A stretch of 64,000 nucleotides of DNA from Actinomycetaceae bacterium (GCA_030538185.1 JAUNUK010000003.1:344519-408518), one strand, 5' to 3'; counted from the stretch's first letter, positions 1 through 9,480 are shown. Numbers and translations are program-made. Notes: generated from the sequence alone by a model not told the origin.

Positions 1-1253
1 ATCTTCTTGTACTGGCTGACGGCATGGGCGGAGCGGCAGGTGGTGATATCGCGTCCTCGATTGCGGTAGCTCATCTGGCCCCTTTGGATACTGATGTTCA
101 TGGTGCTGATGACCTATTAGATTTGCTTCGTAAGGCTGTGGCTTCGGCTCACGCAGAACTCTTAGAGCGCACCGTCCAAGATGAAGAATTGGCCGGACTA
201 GGCACGACCTGCATCGCGGTTTTACGCGCCGGCAATAAGCTTGCGATGATTCACATCGGTGATTCACGTGCCTATGTGCTACGCAACGGTGAACTGACCC
301 AGGTCACAACCGATCATTCCTTCGTGCAATACCTGGTACAAACTGGCCAACTGACGGAAGATGCTGCCGCACACCACCCTCAACGTTCAGTCCTGCTGCG
401 AGTTTTAGGCGATTCCGAGGGCGATGTCACATTGGATGAGTCGGTGCGCAATGCCGTGATCGGCGATCGCTGGTTGTTGTGTTCGGACGGTCTTTCAGGG
501 GTTGTCTCTCACGAAACAATTGAAGAAGTATTGAACCGGGTTGCTGATCCACACGCCTGTGCCGAAGAGTTAACCCAGTTGGCTTTGCGCGGTGGAGGCC
601 CCGATAACATCACCTGTGTAGTGGCTGACGTGGTTGACGATTCTGATTCGCTTCCTTCGACTGTCCCAGTGGTTGTTGGGGCTGCAGCAGTGGAACGAAA
701 AACCCCTACGAGCGCCGCGACTTCACCGGCACAAAAAGCAGCTGCCCTTAAAATTTTAAGCAAAAATGGCGCCTCTGCAGCTTCCTCAAATAAGGATGAA
801 AACGCAGGTAATAAGCCTTTGAAGGCTAAATCTCTTCTGCGATGGATCTTTACATTTTCCCTTATTTCAGCCATGCTTTTAGGCTTATTTTTTATTGGTC
901 GGTGGGCTTATTCTTGGTCGCAAAAAAACTATTTTGTCGATGTTAACGAGGAAGGCAGCGTTGCTATCTTCAGGGGGATTCCGCAAACTCTGGGCCCCCT
1001 TACCCTGTTTACAGAACTCAAGGACACTGCCATTCCACTGGAGTCTTGGTGCAGCAGCGCTAAAATCCGACTCAAGAATCCCGTAACAGGAATGACCAGC
1101 CCTGAGGAAGCCGAAAAGTGGGTCACCGAACAGGACAAGTTGTGCAAAGGTGCGCCCTCTCCAGCCACGACTTCGCCTGAGGGCTCTGCCTCACCTGTTC
1201 CCACTGTTCCCACGGCGAATTCTCCCACGCCCACAACGTCAACCGGGCCTTAA
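1..1253 (+). CDS. pstP: PP2C-family Ser/Thr protein phosphatase PstP (5' end outside window)
   Basis: A Mn/Mg-dependent phosphatase that reverses PknA/PknB phosphorylation at the inner membrane. The reading frame is open from base 3, and its first residues LLVLADGMGG hold the metal-binding Asp of PP2C enzymes, so the true start lies upstream; the ATG at 24 is internal. Further PP2C motifs follow: IGDSRAY, TTDHS, LLCSDGLSG and GPDNIT with its C-terminal metal-binding Asp. After a low-complexity linker comes one membrane helix (about residues 270-297 counted from the Met at 24), then a short extracytoplasmic part ending in a Pro/Thr/Ser-rich tail. The gene ends 3 bp before rodA and leads the pstP-rodA-pbpA-pknA-pknB operon, as in Mycobacterium. 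Confidence 0.93.
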   Translation, partial: LLVLADGMGGAAGGDIASSIAVAHLAPLDTDVHGADDLLDLLRKAVASAHAELLERTVQDEELAGLGTTCIAVLRAGNKLAMIHIGDSRAYVLRNGELTQVTTDHSFVQYLVQTGQLTEDAAAHHPQRSVLLRVLGDSEGDVTLDESVRNAVIGDRWLLCSDGLSGVVSHETIEEVLNRVADPHACAEELTQLALRGGGPDNITCVVADVVDDSDSLPSTVPVVVGAAAVERKTPTSAATSPAQKAAALKILSKNGASAASSNKDENAGNKPLKAKSLLRWIFTFSLISAMLLGLFFIGRWAYSWSQKNYFVDVNEEGSVAIFRGIPQTLGPLTLFTELKDTAIPLESWCSSAKIRLKNPVTGMTSPEEAEKWVTEQDKLCKGAPSPATTSPEGSASPVPTVPTANSPTPTTSTGP

Positions 1254-1256
1254 ACC

Positions 1257-2750
1257 ATGGCTACCGTTACCCAGCATCCGACAAAATCAGGCCGAGGAGC
1301 CGAGCTTGTACTCCTGGCCTTGGCACTGCTGATCACCTGCGTAGGATTTTCAGCTGTCTCTATGTCCTTGACGGATTTGGCCTACCCCTCACTCACGCCC
1401 TTCATTGCGCTCTTTGTTATTTCAGTCCTGCTTACCCATGTCGTTATCCGCAAGTTGGCACCCTTCGCTGACCCAGTCCTCTTGCCTCTAGCCGTCACCA
1501 TTAACGGAGTCGGCATGGCCATGATCTACCGCATCGATTTCCCTTATGCCAAAGACTCCAGCCCCTACACAATCCCCGTAGGACCCAAGCAACTAATAAT
1601 CAGCATTGTGGGGATCTTCTTCCTGTGGGCTGTACTTTTCTTTATCCGCGACCACCGTATCTTGCGCGGATTTTCTTACATCTCAATGGCCTTGGCCATT
1701 ATCTTCTTGGCTCTGCCCTTCTTACCTGGGATTGGTTCAGAACAATTCGGTTCTAAGATTTGGATCGATCTTGGCTTCACAACATTCCAGCCAGCCGAAA
1801 TAGCCAAGATCCTACTCGCCATCTTTTTTGCCGGTTATTTAGAGCGCCACCGCGACAACCTGGCGCTGGCAGGCAAGAAGATTTTAGGAATCCAACTTCC
1901 TCGCGCCCGAGACGTTGTACCGCTATTCATCATTTGGATTGCCTCCATTGCAGTCCTCGTCTTCCAAAAAGATCTGGGAACCTCCCTTCTTCTCTTTGCC
2001 CTATTTGTCGCCATGTTGTACGTCGCAACAGACAGACCGTCTTGGATCATCATGGGCACCATACTGACTGTCCCGATTGTGATGCTGGCTTTGAAGTTCT
2101 TTTCGCACGCAGCCGCACGCTTCGATATCTGGCTTCACGCCTTCGATCCACAGGTCTTTAACCGTGACCCTGGAGGTTCTGGGCAACTGGTCAGAGGCCT
2201 CTTTGGTATGGCCTCAGGTGGCCTTTTCGGAACAGGCTTTGGCCGCGGTTACCCAGATTTGGTCCCCTCAGCAAATGCGGATTTCATTATTGCTTCACTC
2301 GGAGAAGAACTGGGACTCACAGGACTTGTTGCAATTCTCTTGATGTACACCTTGCTGTGTGAACGCGGGATTCGGGCTGCGATCGGTGTCAAAGACGGTT
2401 TTGGAAAATTGCTCGCAACGGGCTTCTCCTTCCTCACAGCCTTCCAAGTTTTCATCGTTGTAGGTGGAGTTACCAGGCTTATACCGTTGACGGGGTTGAC
2501 GACTCCGTTCCTGGCAAGCGGTGGTTCTTCGCTTATTTCCTCCTGGATCATCCTGGGTCTCCTCCTACGCATCTCACATGCCGCGCGCGCCCCTGGAGGC
2601 GAAACCTCACCCGCTACCGTCGGTGCCACCCCAAGTCCAGCCGCAAGTTCTCTCCCCCATACCAATTCTTCCGAGGACGCCAAGGTCCCGGCTGACAACG
2701 CTTCGCCCTCGGAAAATACCGCTGTCACTGAGCGGGTGAGCCTGCCATGA
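1257..2750 (+). CDS. rodA: FtsW/RodA/SpoVE-family peptidoglycan glycosyltransferase (RodA)
   Basis: A 497-residue SEDS-family membrane protein expected to polymerise lipid II glycan strands together with its partner class B PBP, encoded next. It is almost entirely hydrophobic helices. SEDS-type conserved stretches are visible: RFDIWLHAFDP, then GTGFGRGYPDLVPSANADF followed by GEELGLTG. The cytoplasmic C-terminal 60 residues are Pro/Ser/Ala-rich and probably disordered. The ATG at 1257 lies 3 bp after the pstP stop with no strong Shine-Dalgarno, so translational coupling is likely. Its stop overlaps the pbpA start (ATGA). It is called RodA rather than FtsW because of its place between pstP and pbpA; sequence alone does not fully separate the two. 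Confidence 0.9.
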   Translation: MATVTQHPTKSGRGAELVLLALALLITCVGFSAVSMSLTDLAYPSLTPFIALFVISVLLTHVVIRKLAPFADPVLLPLAVTINGVGMAMIYRIDFPYAKDSSPYTIPVGPKQLIISIVGIFFLWAVLFFIRDHRILRGFSYISMALAIIFLALPFLPGIGSEQFGSKIWIDLGFTTFQPAEIAKILLAIFFAGYLERHRDNLALAGKKILGIQLPRARDVVPLFIIWIASIAVLVFQKDLGTSLLLFALFVAMLYVATDRPSWIIMGTILTVPIVMLALKFFSHAAARFDIWLHAFDPQVFNRDPGGSGQLVRGLFGMASGGLFGTGFGRGYPDLVPSANADFIIASLGEELGLTGLVAILLMYTLLCERGIRAAIGVKDGFGKLLATGFSFLTAFQVFIVVGGVTRLIPLTGLTTPFLASGGSSLISSWIILGLLLRISHAARAPGGETSPATVGATPSPAASSLPHTNSSEDAKVPADNASPSENTAVTERVSLP

Positions 2751-4210
2751 ACCCTCAGGTGCGTCGTTTATTCCTTGCCATCATCTTCTTGATGATGCTT
2801 CCTCTCGTTGCCGCAACTAGTGTCCACCAGGTCTTTAATGCCCCTGCCCTGAACGCCGATTCCCGCAATGTGCGCACCGTTTACCGCGAGTTCAACAGGG
2901 ACCGGGGTCAAATAATCGTCAGCGGTGAGGCAATCGCTTCCTCAACACCTGTTGATGACCGTTTCGTCTATCAGCGGTCCTATCCTCACGGACCAATGTA
3001 TGCCCATTTGACGGGGTATTTCTCGGTTATTAATTCCTCGACAACCGGGTTGGAACGCTTAGAGACCGACGTCTTGGGAGGTAGGTCTTCGTCTCTGTGG
3101 TTGCAACGCGTACAGGCCATGTTCACCGGGGAACAACCCCAAGGCGGTTCTGTTGCCTTAACCATTAACCCTGCCCTACAGCAGGCAGCCGTCGAGGCCC
3201 TTGGGGGGCGTCGTGGGGCTGTCGTTGTGACAGAACCTGCCAGTGGCAAGGTCCTGGCAATGGTCTCTTCTCCCAGTTTCGATCCTAATCTTTTGGCCTC
3301 TCACGATACGGCCACAGTCACCTCCGCCTGGGAGAATCTCAATAACCCTGCAGCGCATAAGCCCCTCATCAATCGTGCCATTTCAGGGGATCTCTACCAT
3401 CCCGGTTCGGTGTTCAAGATGATTACGGCAGCTGCCATGCTCTCTTCAGGGCAATACACCCCCCAGACCGTTTTGGACTCCCCCGATCAACTCGAGCTTC
3501 CCCAGACGAATATCAAACTTTCCAACTATGGCGGGGCCGCCTGCGGAAATGATGGTAAAGCTACCCTCGATGAAGCCTTTGTCCAATCTTGTAACACCCC
3601 TTTTGCGGCCGAAGCCATGAAGATGGGCTACGAGCCACTGCTTGCCCAAGCGCAAGCCTTCGGTTTCGATCAGGGCCTATCCATCCCCTTATCTGTGACT
3701 CCTTCAACTCTGCCCGAGCCTCCTTCACAAGCTCTGCTCGCAATGGAGGCTATTGGCCAGTGGGATACGAGGGTCACGCCCTTGCAGATGGCGATGGTGG
3801 CCGCCGGCATAGCAAATAAGGGTTCTGTCATGCGCCCTTTCCTCATTGACAAGGAACTGAACGCAAATCTGGAGGTGGTGAATACCACCCCAACGTCCTC
3901 AATTTCTCAAGCGATTACACCCGAGGTAGCTGCACAACTTAGTGAAATGATGGTCAACGAGGTCAACCGCGGAACGGGTAAAAAAGTCGCAATTCCGGGG
4001 TTTCAAGTCGCTGGCAAAACCGGTACTGCCGAGGGCACCGTGGGGGAAGGACCCACAACCTGGTTCGTGGGTTTCGCCCCAGCCGAAGCACCCCGCTATG
4101 CCATAGCCGTGGTCCTTGATGGAGGCCCAGACATTCCAACAAACGTCACAGGCGGCGACGTGGCAGCACCTGTGGCGAAGGCGATTTTGCAGGCAGGTGT
4201 TGGAGGATGA
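2747..4210 (+). CDS. pbpA: Class B penicillin-binding protein, transpeptidase (PbpA)
   Basis: A 487-residue peptidoglycan DD-transpeptidase acting outside the membrane. It has a short N-terminal tail, one membrane helix (about residues 8-24), a non-catalytic pedestal region and a transpeptidase domain. The three penicillin-binding motifs are intact: S221-V-F-K224, S281-C-N283 and K424-T-G-T. The length fits the mycobacterial PbpA type, which lacks a glycosyltransferase domain and relies on RodA next door. The gene overlaps rodA and pknA by 4 bp each (ATGA), indicating tight co-translation. Confidence 0.93.
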   Translation: MNPQVRRLFLAIIFLMMLPLVAATSVHQVFNAPALNADSRNVRTVYREFNRDRGQIIVSGEAIASSTPVDDRFVYQRSYPHGPMYAHLTGYFSVINSSTTGLERLETDVLGGRSSSLWLQRVQAMFTGEQPQGGSVALTINPALQQAAVEALGGRRGAVVVTEPASGKVLAMVSSPSFDPNLLASHDTATVTSAWENLNNPAAHKPLINRAISGDLYHPGSVFKMITAAAMLSSGQYTPQTVLDSPDQLELPQTNIKLSNYGGAACGNDGKATLDEAFVQSCNTPFAAEAMKMGYEPLLAQAQAFGFDQGLSIPLSVTPSTLPEPPSQALLAMEAIGQWDTRVTPLQMAMVAAGIANKGSVMRPFLIDKELNANLEVVNTTPTSSISQAITPEVAAQLSEMMVNEVNRGTGKKVAIPGFQVAGKTGTAEGTVGEGPTTWFVGFAPAEAPRYAIAVVLDGGPDIPTNVTGGDVAAPVAKAILQAGVGG

Positions 4211-5520
4211 AAGTCGAATCCGGTCTGCTGCTCAACGGACGTTACCGTCTGGTCTCTCAGCTAGCCATGGGTGGCATGGGAGAGATATGGCGCGCCTGGG
4301 ACCAAGAAGAACAGCGAGTCGTTGCAATAAAGATGCTGAAAGAAGAGCTTGCTGGGCAAGAATCTTTCCTTGCGCGCCTCCGGGCAGAAGCTCAAAACAC
4401 CCGACAACTTACCCACCCAAACCTGGCTATGGTCTACGACTATGGCGAAAAGGATGGCCTTGGGTGGATGGTGATGGAGCTGGTTGACGGCAGACCCTTG
4501 TCGCAGCTGCTCAAGGGTGGTTCCGTTTTGAGTATCGAGACCTTGCTTCCGATTTTGATCCAGATCTCTCGAGCACTCAGTGCCGCACATCTTCAAGGCG
4601 TGGTCCACCGCGATGTCAAACCTGGAAACATTTTGGTCTCTGCGTCTGGTGTCGCCAAACTGACTGACTTTGGCATCTCGGTCGCTCCCCAACGGATTCC
4701 CTTAACCGCGGTTGGAATGGTGATGGGCACAGCCCAATACCTGCCCCCTGAGCAAGCTATGGGCGATCCTGCCACCCCCTTGGGTGACATCTATGCCCTG
4801 GGGATCATTGCCTATGAAGGCCTGGCTGGGCATCGTCCATTCACTGGCCCCACTCAGATCGATATCGCCCTGGCCCATGTCAAGGATCCTGTTCCACCTT
4901 TGCCTGAAACAGTTCCACCGGCCATGTCCACATTAGTGATGCAAATGTTGGAAAAGACTCCTGAAAAGCGTCCGTCCTCGGCAATAGAGGTATCTAAACG
5001 GCTTGAGGAGGTTTTGGCGGAGGTTGCCCCCCATATACATATAGCCCCTGTGCCTCAAGGCAGGACCACCCCAGCTTTGGCAGGGCCATATTCGGCGAAT
5101 CAGGCAACAGCTGCTTTACCCTTGGGACGCCATCCTCTCCCACCCACCCTCAAGCCCGAGCCTCTTCCTGTTCCTGCCCCGGCTCCACACCCTTCCACCC
5201 AGGCTTTTCAGCGTGGTACCGCAAGCGAGACCGGCGGGGGCACGAAGGACGCTCCCGCTCCCCCGCCCAAAGATTCTGACGTCAAACACGTCAACCGTCG
5301 TTCTGCGAGTCACCGGAAGAAACCCAATCTAATTCCACAGATTGTTCTTGGAATTATTACGGCACTCATTATTGCTGGCCTGATCCTTGGGCTGGTGCTA
5401 AGTCTACGAAACTCGGCAAGTGTTAGTACCCTTGTAAGTGATGCAGTCGTGGCAGGTGTGAACAACCCCTTCCTCACTGACACTATTGAATTCGAAGGAT
5501 GGTCACAGTGGCTGATCTAA
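4207..5520 (+). CDS. pknA: Membrane Ser/Thr protein kinase PknA
   Basis: A 437-residue Hanks-type kinase that phosphorylates cell-division and wall-synthesis proteins. The catalytic core spans about residues 13-275, with a Gly-rich loop (AMGGMGE), ATP-binding Lys42, the HRDVKPGN catalytic loop (Asp136) and DFG at 154-156. A Pro/Ser-rich juxtamembrane segment follows, then one membrane helix around residues 378-400 and a short external tail without PASTA domains, which distinguishes it from PknB. The ATG overlaps the pbpA stop. The 3' end overlaps the start region of pknB. Confidence 0.93.
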   Translation: MKVESGLLLNGRYRLVSQLAMGGMGEIWRAWDQEEQRVVAIKMLKEELAGQESFLARLRAEAQNTRQLTHPNLAMVYDYGEKDGLGWMVMELVDGRPLSQLLKGGSVLSIETLLPILIQISRALSAAHLQGVVHRDVKPGNILVSASGVAKLTDFGISVAPQRIPLTAVGMVMGTAQYLPPEQAMGDPATPLGDIYALGIIAYEGLAGHRPFTGPTQIDIALAHVKDPVPPLPETVPPAMSTLVMQMLEKTPEKRPSSAIEVSKRLEEVLAEVAPHIHIAPVPQGRTTPALAGPYSANQATAALPLGRHPLPPTLKPEPLPVPAPAPHPSTQAFQRGTASETGGGTKDAPAPPPKDSDVKHVNRRSASHRKKPNLIPQIVLGIITALIIAGLILGLVLSLRNSASVSTLVSDAVVAGVNNPFLTDTIEFEGWSQWLI

Positions 5521-7382
5521 ACCGAACCCTGGCCGGACGCTATGAGCTGCGTGAAACGATCGGGCGTGGTGGCATGGCCGAGGTGCGTATTGGGCAAGAT
5601 CTGCGCCTAAACCGCACGATTGCCGTCAAGATGTTGCGCGAAGATTTGGCGCGAGACTCTATTTTCCAGACCCGTTTTAGGCGTGAAGCCCAGTCTGCGG
5701 CGAACCTGAACCATCCTGCAATCGTCGCCGTTTATGACACGGGCGAAGAGCCAATTATGGGCGCCGACGGCATTGAAACACTTGTCCCCTACATCGTCAT
5801 GGAGTATGTGGAGGGCCACACCGTTAGAGAGTTGCTCACCGACGGGGATCCTGTCCCCATCGACGAAGCAGTCGATATTGTTTCCGGCGTTCTGGGCGCT
5901 TTGGAATACTCACACCACCAAGGTTTGGTTCACCGCGATATTAAACCTGGAAACGTCATGTTAACTACCGACGGCAAGGTCAAGGTCATGGACTTTGGCA
6001 TTGCCCGGGCCCTAACGGACTCAGCAGCAACCATGACCCAAACGGATGCAGTCGTGGGCACCGCGCAGTACCTTTCGCCAGAACAAGCCCGCGGGGAACA
6101 AGTCGATGCCCGCTCCGACCTGTATTCGACAGGTTGCTTACTTTTTGAGCTGCTAACCGGCCGCCCACCATTCCGCGGAGATTCGGCAGTTGCGGTTGCC
6201 TTCCAGCACGTCTCTCAGCTGCCCCCTGTACCTTCCTCTATTACCCCCGACATTCCGGAGGCCTTGGATCGAGTCGTCATGAAGTCTTTGGCGAAGTCGC
6301 GGGAAGAGAGATATTCGGATGCAGCCCATATGCGTTCAGATCTAGTGAAAGCGATGCAAGGCAAGGCTATATCGGCACCCGCCACAAACTCGTGGACGGA
6401 TCCTAAAGATGGTGCCACGACAGTCCTTCCTCCCGCACACCAACCTGCGGGTAACGTCTACGCAGGTGGTGCGGCACGTCCGGGGGGCGCAACTGCAGTC
6501 TTCCCGTCGGTTAGCCAGTTCCCACCGGCTGATTCAAGGACAGCGGCCCACACCCAGGTGATGCCTGGAACACAGGGGCTTTACCAGGAGAGCAAAGGCC
6601 GCAAGGTCTGGCCCTGGGCCTTATTAATCTTGGTTATTATCGGCGTTTTGACCGGTATCACTTGGCACATGCTGACCAAGGAAACTACGCCACCCGTCGT
6701 TACCGAAAGCACAACCGTTCCAGAGATGAAGGGCATGGACACCACCGATGCTCGCAAGGCTCTGACAGATGCGGGACTTGTACCTGTTATCACTGAGCCT
6801 GTGAATTCGGATGTTATTGAAGATGGGCTGTTTGTGTCTTCGGATCCTGCCCCGGGAACAACCGCAGATAAGGGCGCCAAAATCAAGATCACTTTCTCTT
6901 CAGGACCTGGAGAAGCCATAGTCCCCAATTTGAAAGGCATGGATCTCGACCAGGCTCGAACTGCCTTGGATAACGCGAAACTCACCCTTGGTAGTGTCAG
7001 GACCGAGGATTCAGGAGCCCAACCCAAGGACAAAATCATCTCTTCTGATCCAGCCGTTGACTCACCCGTTAAGGCGGGAAGTAAAGTCGACGTGGTTATC
7101 GCCTCTGGCTCAATCCGTGTCCCCACAGAGCTTGCTGGCAAGACCAAGTCAGAGGTTTTGAAGTGGATTGCCGATAATAATCTACACGCGAGCACGACAA
7201 CCCGTGAAGTTTCTAACTGGCCGCCTGACACGGTTTTAGAGGTCACCCCAACGGGCCTGGTTGAACCAGGTACCACCTTGACGGTAACTCTTGCGGTGGC
7301 ACCTGTTGCACCCCCGCCCCCACCGGATAACACCTCTCCCATTTCACCATCAGAGGTGACTCCCCCGCAGCCCAGTCTTTAG
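5508..7382 (+). CDS. pknB: Ser/Thr protein kinase PknB with PASTA domains
   Basis: A transmembrane kinase that senses muropeptide or lipid II through extracellular PASTA domains and controls growth and division. The cytoplasmic kinase domain shows GRGGMAE, the AVKML lysine, HRDIKPGN and DFG motifs. A Pro-rich linker and one membrane helix (VWPWALLILVIIGVLTGI) precede three PASTA-like repeats and a Pro-rich tail; the mycobacterial protein has four PASTA repeats. I place the start at GTG 5508 because AAGGA at 5495-5499 sits 8 nt upstream, whereas the ATG at 5499 overlaps that same AAGGA. It is the last gene of the operon and overlaps the end of pknA. Confidence 0.92.
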   Translation: MADLNRTLAGRYELRETIGRGGMAEVRIGQDLRLNRTIAVKMLREDLARDSIFQTRFRREAQSAANLNHPAIVAVYDTGEEPIMGADGIETLVPYIVMEYVEGHTVRELLTDGDPVPIDEAVDIVSGVLGALEYSHHQGLVHRDIKPGNVMLTTDGKVKVMDFGIARALTDSAATMTQTDAVVGTAQYLSPEQARGEQVDARSDLYSTGCLLFELLTGRPPFRGDSAVAVAFQHVSQLPPVPSSITPDIPEALDRVVMKSLAKSREERYSDAAHMRSDLVKAMQGKAISAPATNSWTDPKDGATTVLPPAHQPAGNVYAGGAARPGGATAVFPSVSQFPPADSRTAAHTQVMPGTQGLYQESKGRKVWPWALLILVIIGVLTGITWHMLTKETTPPVVTESTTVPEMKGMDTTDARKALTDAGLVPVITEPVNSDVIEDGLFVSSDPAPGTTADKGAKIKITFSSGPGEAIVPNLKGMDLDQARTALDNAKLTLGSVRTEDSGAQPKDKIISSDPAVDSPVKAGSKVDVVIASGSIRVPTELAGKTKSEVLKWIADNNLHASTTTREVSNWPPDTVLEVTPTGLVEPGTTLTVTLAVAPVAPPPPPDNTSPISPSEVTPPQPSL

Positions 7383-7437
7383 GGTCAACAACCCTGGCGG
7401 TACGTCAATAGTGTCAACTACGACAACCTAAAATTAG

Positions 7438-7593
7438 CTAACTAACGGTATTTTCTGTTAGTTGGAAAAAGTCTACGGCCCAGGGAAAAACCCACTGAAA
7501 GAGCATGAGCACACAAGCCACGGCAACCAGGGTTATTTCAATAATGCGAAGCCAGGTCGGTCCGGGCATAATCCTAAAAAGCCATGCGTACAT
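7438..7593 (-). CDS. Small 51-residue membrane protein downstream of sortase
   Basis: A short ORF that starts MYAWLFRIMPGPTWLRIIEI and holds one long hydrophobic segment (about residues 17-40) with Trp and Pro at its ends (FQWVFPW). Its ATG is 2 nt from the sortase stop codon and has the purine run GGAAGGTAAGG about 9 nt upstream, inside the sortase 3' end, so it looks co-translated with the sortase. Similar small GPxWLR...FPW membrane proteins occur in this position in other actinomycetes as far as I recall, but I know no assigned function. A role with the sortase or cell envelope is only inference from position. Confidence 0.7.
   Translation of the reverse strand: MYAWLFRIMPGPTWLRIIEITLVAVACVLMLFQWVFPWAVDFFQLTENTVS
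7440..7463. terminator. Hairpin between convergent pknB and the sortase operon
   Basis: AACTAACGG pairs with CTGTTAGTT (9 bp with one G-U) around the loop TATTTT. It lies just beyond the pknB stop and overlaps the final codons of the small minus-strand ORF. There is no T-run after it on the plus strand, so it is a weak candidate terminator for pknB. Confidence 0.4.
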
Positions 7594-7595
7594 TA

Positions 7596-8666
7596 CTAGA
7601 CCTTACCTTCCAGAGCCTGAGGCCGTCCCTCTGAACGCGGGACCCAATATGAAAGCGTCGAATGAACAATGAACCTTTCGGCGTTGCCGTACTCAGGATG
7701 GCAAGTGGTCAAGGTCATCATCCTAATGTCGGTGGGCGTATCCAAAGGCTGACCCGGTACCGGGTTAATAACCTCTCGTTGCGAGGGCAAAACAATCTGT
7801 GTTTCGGTCACCTGGTAAACCAGCCAGGCATCCTTGGTCTGTACGACCAAAGGGTCACCTATTTGCAGTTCTTCGACCCTTCGGAAGTTATTTCCATATG
7901 AACGCCTGTGTCCGGCTAATGAGAAGTTCCCGATATTCCCTGGTGAAGTTGTGTCTGTGTAATGCCCTGCATATCCGGTATTGAGCACGGCTGCTGTCGT
8001 ACCTTCAGCTACCGGGATGGTCATCCGATCCCACCTGGGCACATGCAGGGTTGCAAAAGTATCGCCGATGGCACCCACGCGGGCCTCCGGCGGGGGATCT
8101 GTGCGACGCTCTTGCGTGTACTCTTCGGGGGCTTTGGCAAGGGTTTTTGTGAATGACGTGACGGCAGCGTCGGTGACACCCGAAACCTCCCAGGTCGTAA
8201 CGTAAAGCTGCCAAAACACAAAGAGCCCCAAAACGATACCTGCCGTGAAGCACAGATCCCTCAAGATCACTATGACCAACAGTCCGAGTGATTTCTTTTT
8301 CTTAGGCTTGGTTTCGGGCTTAGATTCGGCCGTGGCTTCACCCGTGGCTTCGGCCTGCCCTACCCCCTTTATTTCCGAGGGCGAAACACCGTCGACCATC
8401 ACAGCAACAGGAGACTCAAAAGGTAATTTTTCTTCTGCATTACGCCGATTAACAGTTGCCGTAGTTGACGGATTAGGCATAGTTTCGACGCTTGGGGGAG
8501 TTGCGGCAATCGTGTCCTTTGCCTCAACCTCAATGGATGACGTGGTTGACGAAATGTCTCGATTTTCTTGTTGTCTGCGGCGTTCACGCCTGGACATGGC
8601 TGGTGCGTCTGGCCGGGATCCTGAGACAGGTAAAACATCGCGCGGATTGGGCGTTCTATTCTCCAT
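7596..8666 (-). CDS. Class E sortase
   Basis: A 356-residue cysteine transpeptidase that attaches secreted proteins to the wall. The cytoplasmic N-terminal half (about 125 residues) is long, charged and low-complexity, followed by one membrane helix (about residues 128-155) and the sortase beta-barrel. Catalytic residues are His253 (LAGHRR), Cys322 in TLTTC and Arg331 (NAERF). The TLTTC signature and the place next to pknB point to class E, the actinobacterial housekeeping type predicted to recognise LAxTG. Both giant adhesins in this window end in LARTG, so they are its likely substrates. The ATG lies 2 nt after the DUF881 gene stop, forming an operon. Confidence 0.9.
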   Translation of the reverse strand: MENRTPNPRDVLPVSGSRPDAPAMSRRERRRQQENRDISSTTSSIEVEAKDTIAATPPSVETMPNPSTTATVNRRNAEEKLPFESPVAVMVDGVSPSEIKGVGQAEATGEATAESKPETKPKKKKSLGLLVIVILRDLCFTAGIVLGLFVFWQLYVTTWEVSGVTDAAVTSFTKTLAKAPEEYTQERRTDPPPEARVGAIGDTFATLHVPRWDRMTIPVAEGTTAAVLNTGYAGHYTDTTSPGNIGNFSLAGHRRSYGNNFRRVEELQIGDPLVVQTKDAWLVYQVTETQIVLPSQREVINPVPGQPLDTPTDIRMMTLTTCHPEYGNAERFIVHSTLSYWVPRSEGRPQALEGKV

Positions 8667-8668
8667 CT

Positions 8669-9445
8669 CTACCCCTCCTTTTCGCCTTTTTGTCCGCCGT
8701 TACCCCCATCACCAGTTATCTGCGCATGGGATAACTTTGGGATCTCCACAACTGCCGGAAGTGTTAAAGCCGCTTTTTCTTCTACTGACCAGCCTAGACC
8801 AATCGCTCTGACATATTCTTGGTAAATCTGGACACCTTGGGATTTTCGAAGGCCCTCTTGAAGTTGGGCAATATCCCCAATTGCCGCCACTTCATATGGA
8901 GGTGAATAGGTTTTGGATTGCACAACTATCACATTGCCAACGCAGCGAATCTGCGAAGTGCTTAAGATCCTGTGCCCTTGCACACTCACTGCCTTAGCTC
9001 CCCCTGCCCACAGAGCATTTATCACTGCTTCCACATCTTGCTGGTGGACAACTAGGTCATCAGGCTCCAGATTCCTTGAGGTCACCAATTGCGGGTTTTG
9101 CACATCCCATAACTTGACGACCAGACCACTGCCCTTGATGTCATCTTGACCAATCGCCAAGGCCTCATCACCTCGCAACTCAACGGGGACAGTGGCCTCG
9201 CGCTTCACAAGGTTATTGATCTGCTCTTGCGTTCTGGAGGCCACTGCCTCCCACACTGCGACGTCATCGACAGTTTTCGCGACAACGCTGGATAAATCGC
9301 CTGAAGCAGCTGTGCGGGCACGCTCCCCAAGGGTCTGCGCCGACACGGCAAATATTAAGCCACAAAGGGCCATACCCAGGATCGTAAGAATCCAAGGGTT
9401 CTGCTTGTATTTACCCCTGCGATCGTCCCTACGTCGCTTGCCCAC
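8669..9445 (-). CDS. DUF881-family membrane-anchored protein
   Basis: A 258-residue protein with a charged N-terminus (GKRRRDDRRGK), one membrane helix (about residues 17-36), a probable coiled coil and an extracytoplasmic DUF881 domain with GSGLVVKLWD and ALWAGGAKAVSVQGHRI. Rv0012 of M. tuberculosis is the matching family member beside crgA. Function is not established; the location with division and wall genes suggests a role there. The start is GTG at 9445, preceded by an AGAGGTGA-type ribosome site. It is the first gene of the minus-strand sortase operon, divergent from crgA. Confidence 0.82.
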   Translation of the reverse strand: MGKRRRDDRRGKYKQNPWILTILGMALCGLIFAVSAQTLGERARTAASGDLSSVVAKTVDDVAVWEAVASRTQEQINNLVKREATVPVELRGDEALAIGQDDIKGSGLVVKLWDVQNPQLVTSRNLEPDDLVVHQQDVEAVINALWAGGAKAVSVQGHRILSTSQIRCVGNVIVVQSKTYSPPYEVAAIGDIAQLQEGLRKSQGVQIYQEYVRAIGLGWSVEEKAALTLPAVVEIPKLSHAQITGDGGNGGQKGEKEG

Positions 9446-9480
9446 TGCTTCACCTCTTCCATCACTACCGAAACTGGGCT

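Noticed and set aside
509..874. Minus-strand frame inside the phosphatase gene
   Set aside because: Antisense to clear PP2C coding sequence with no support of its own.
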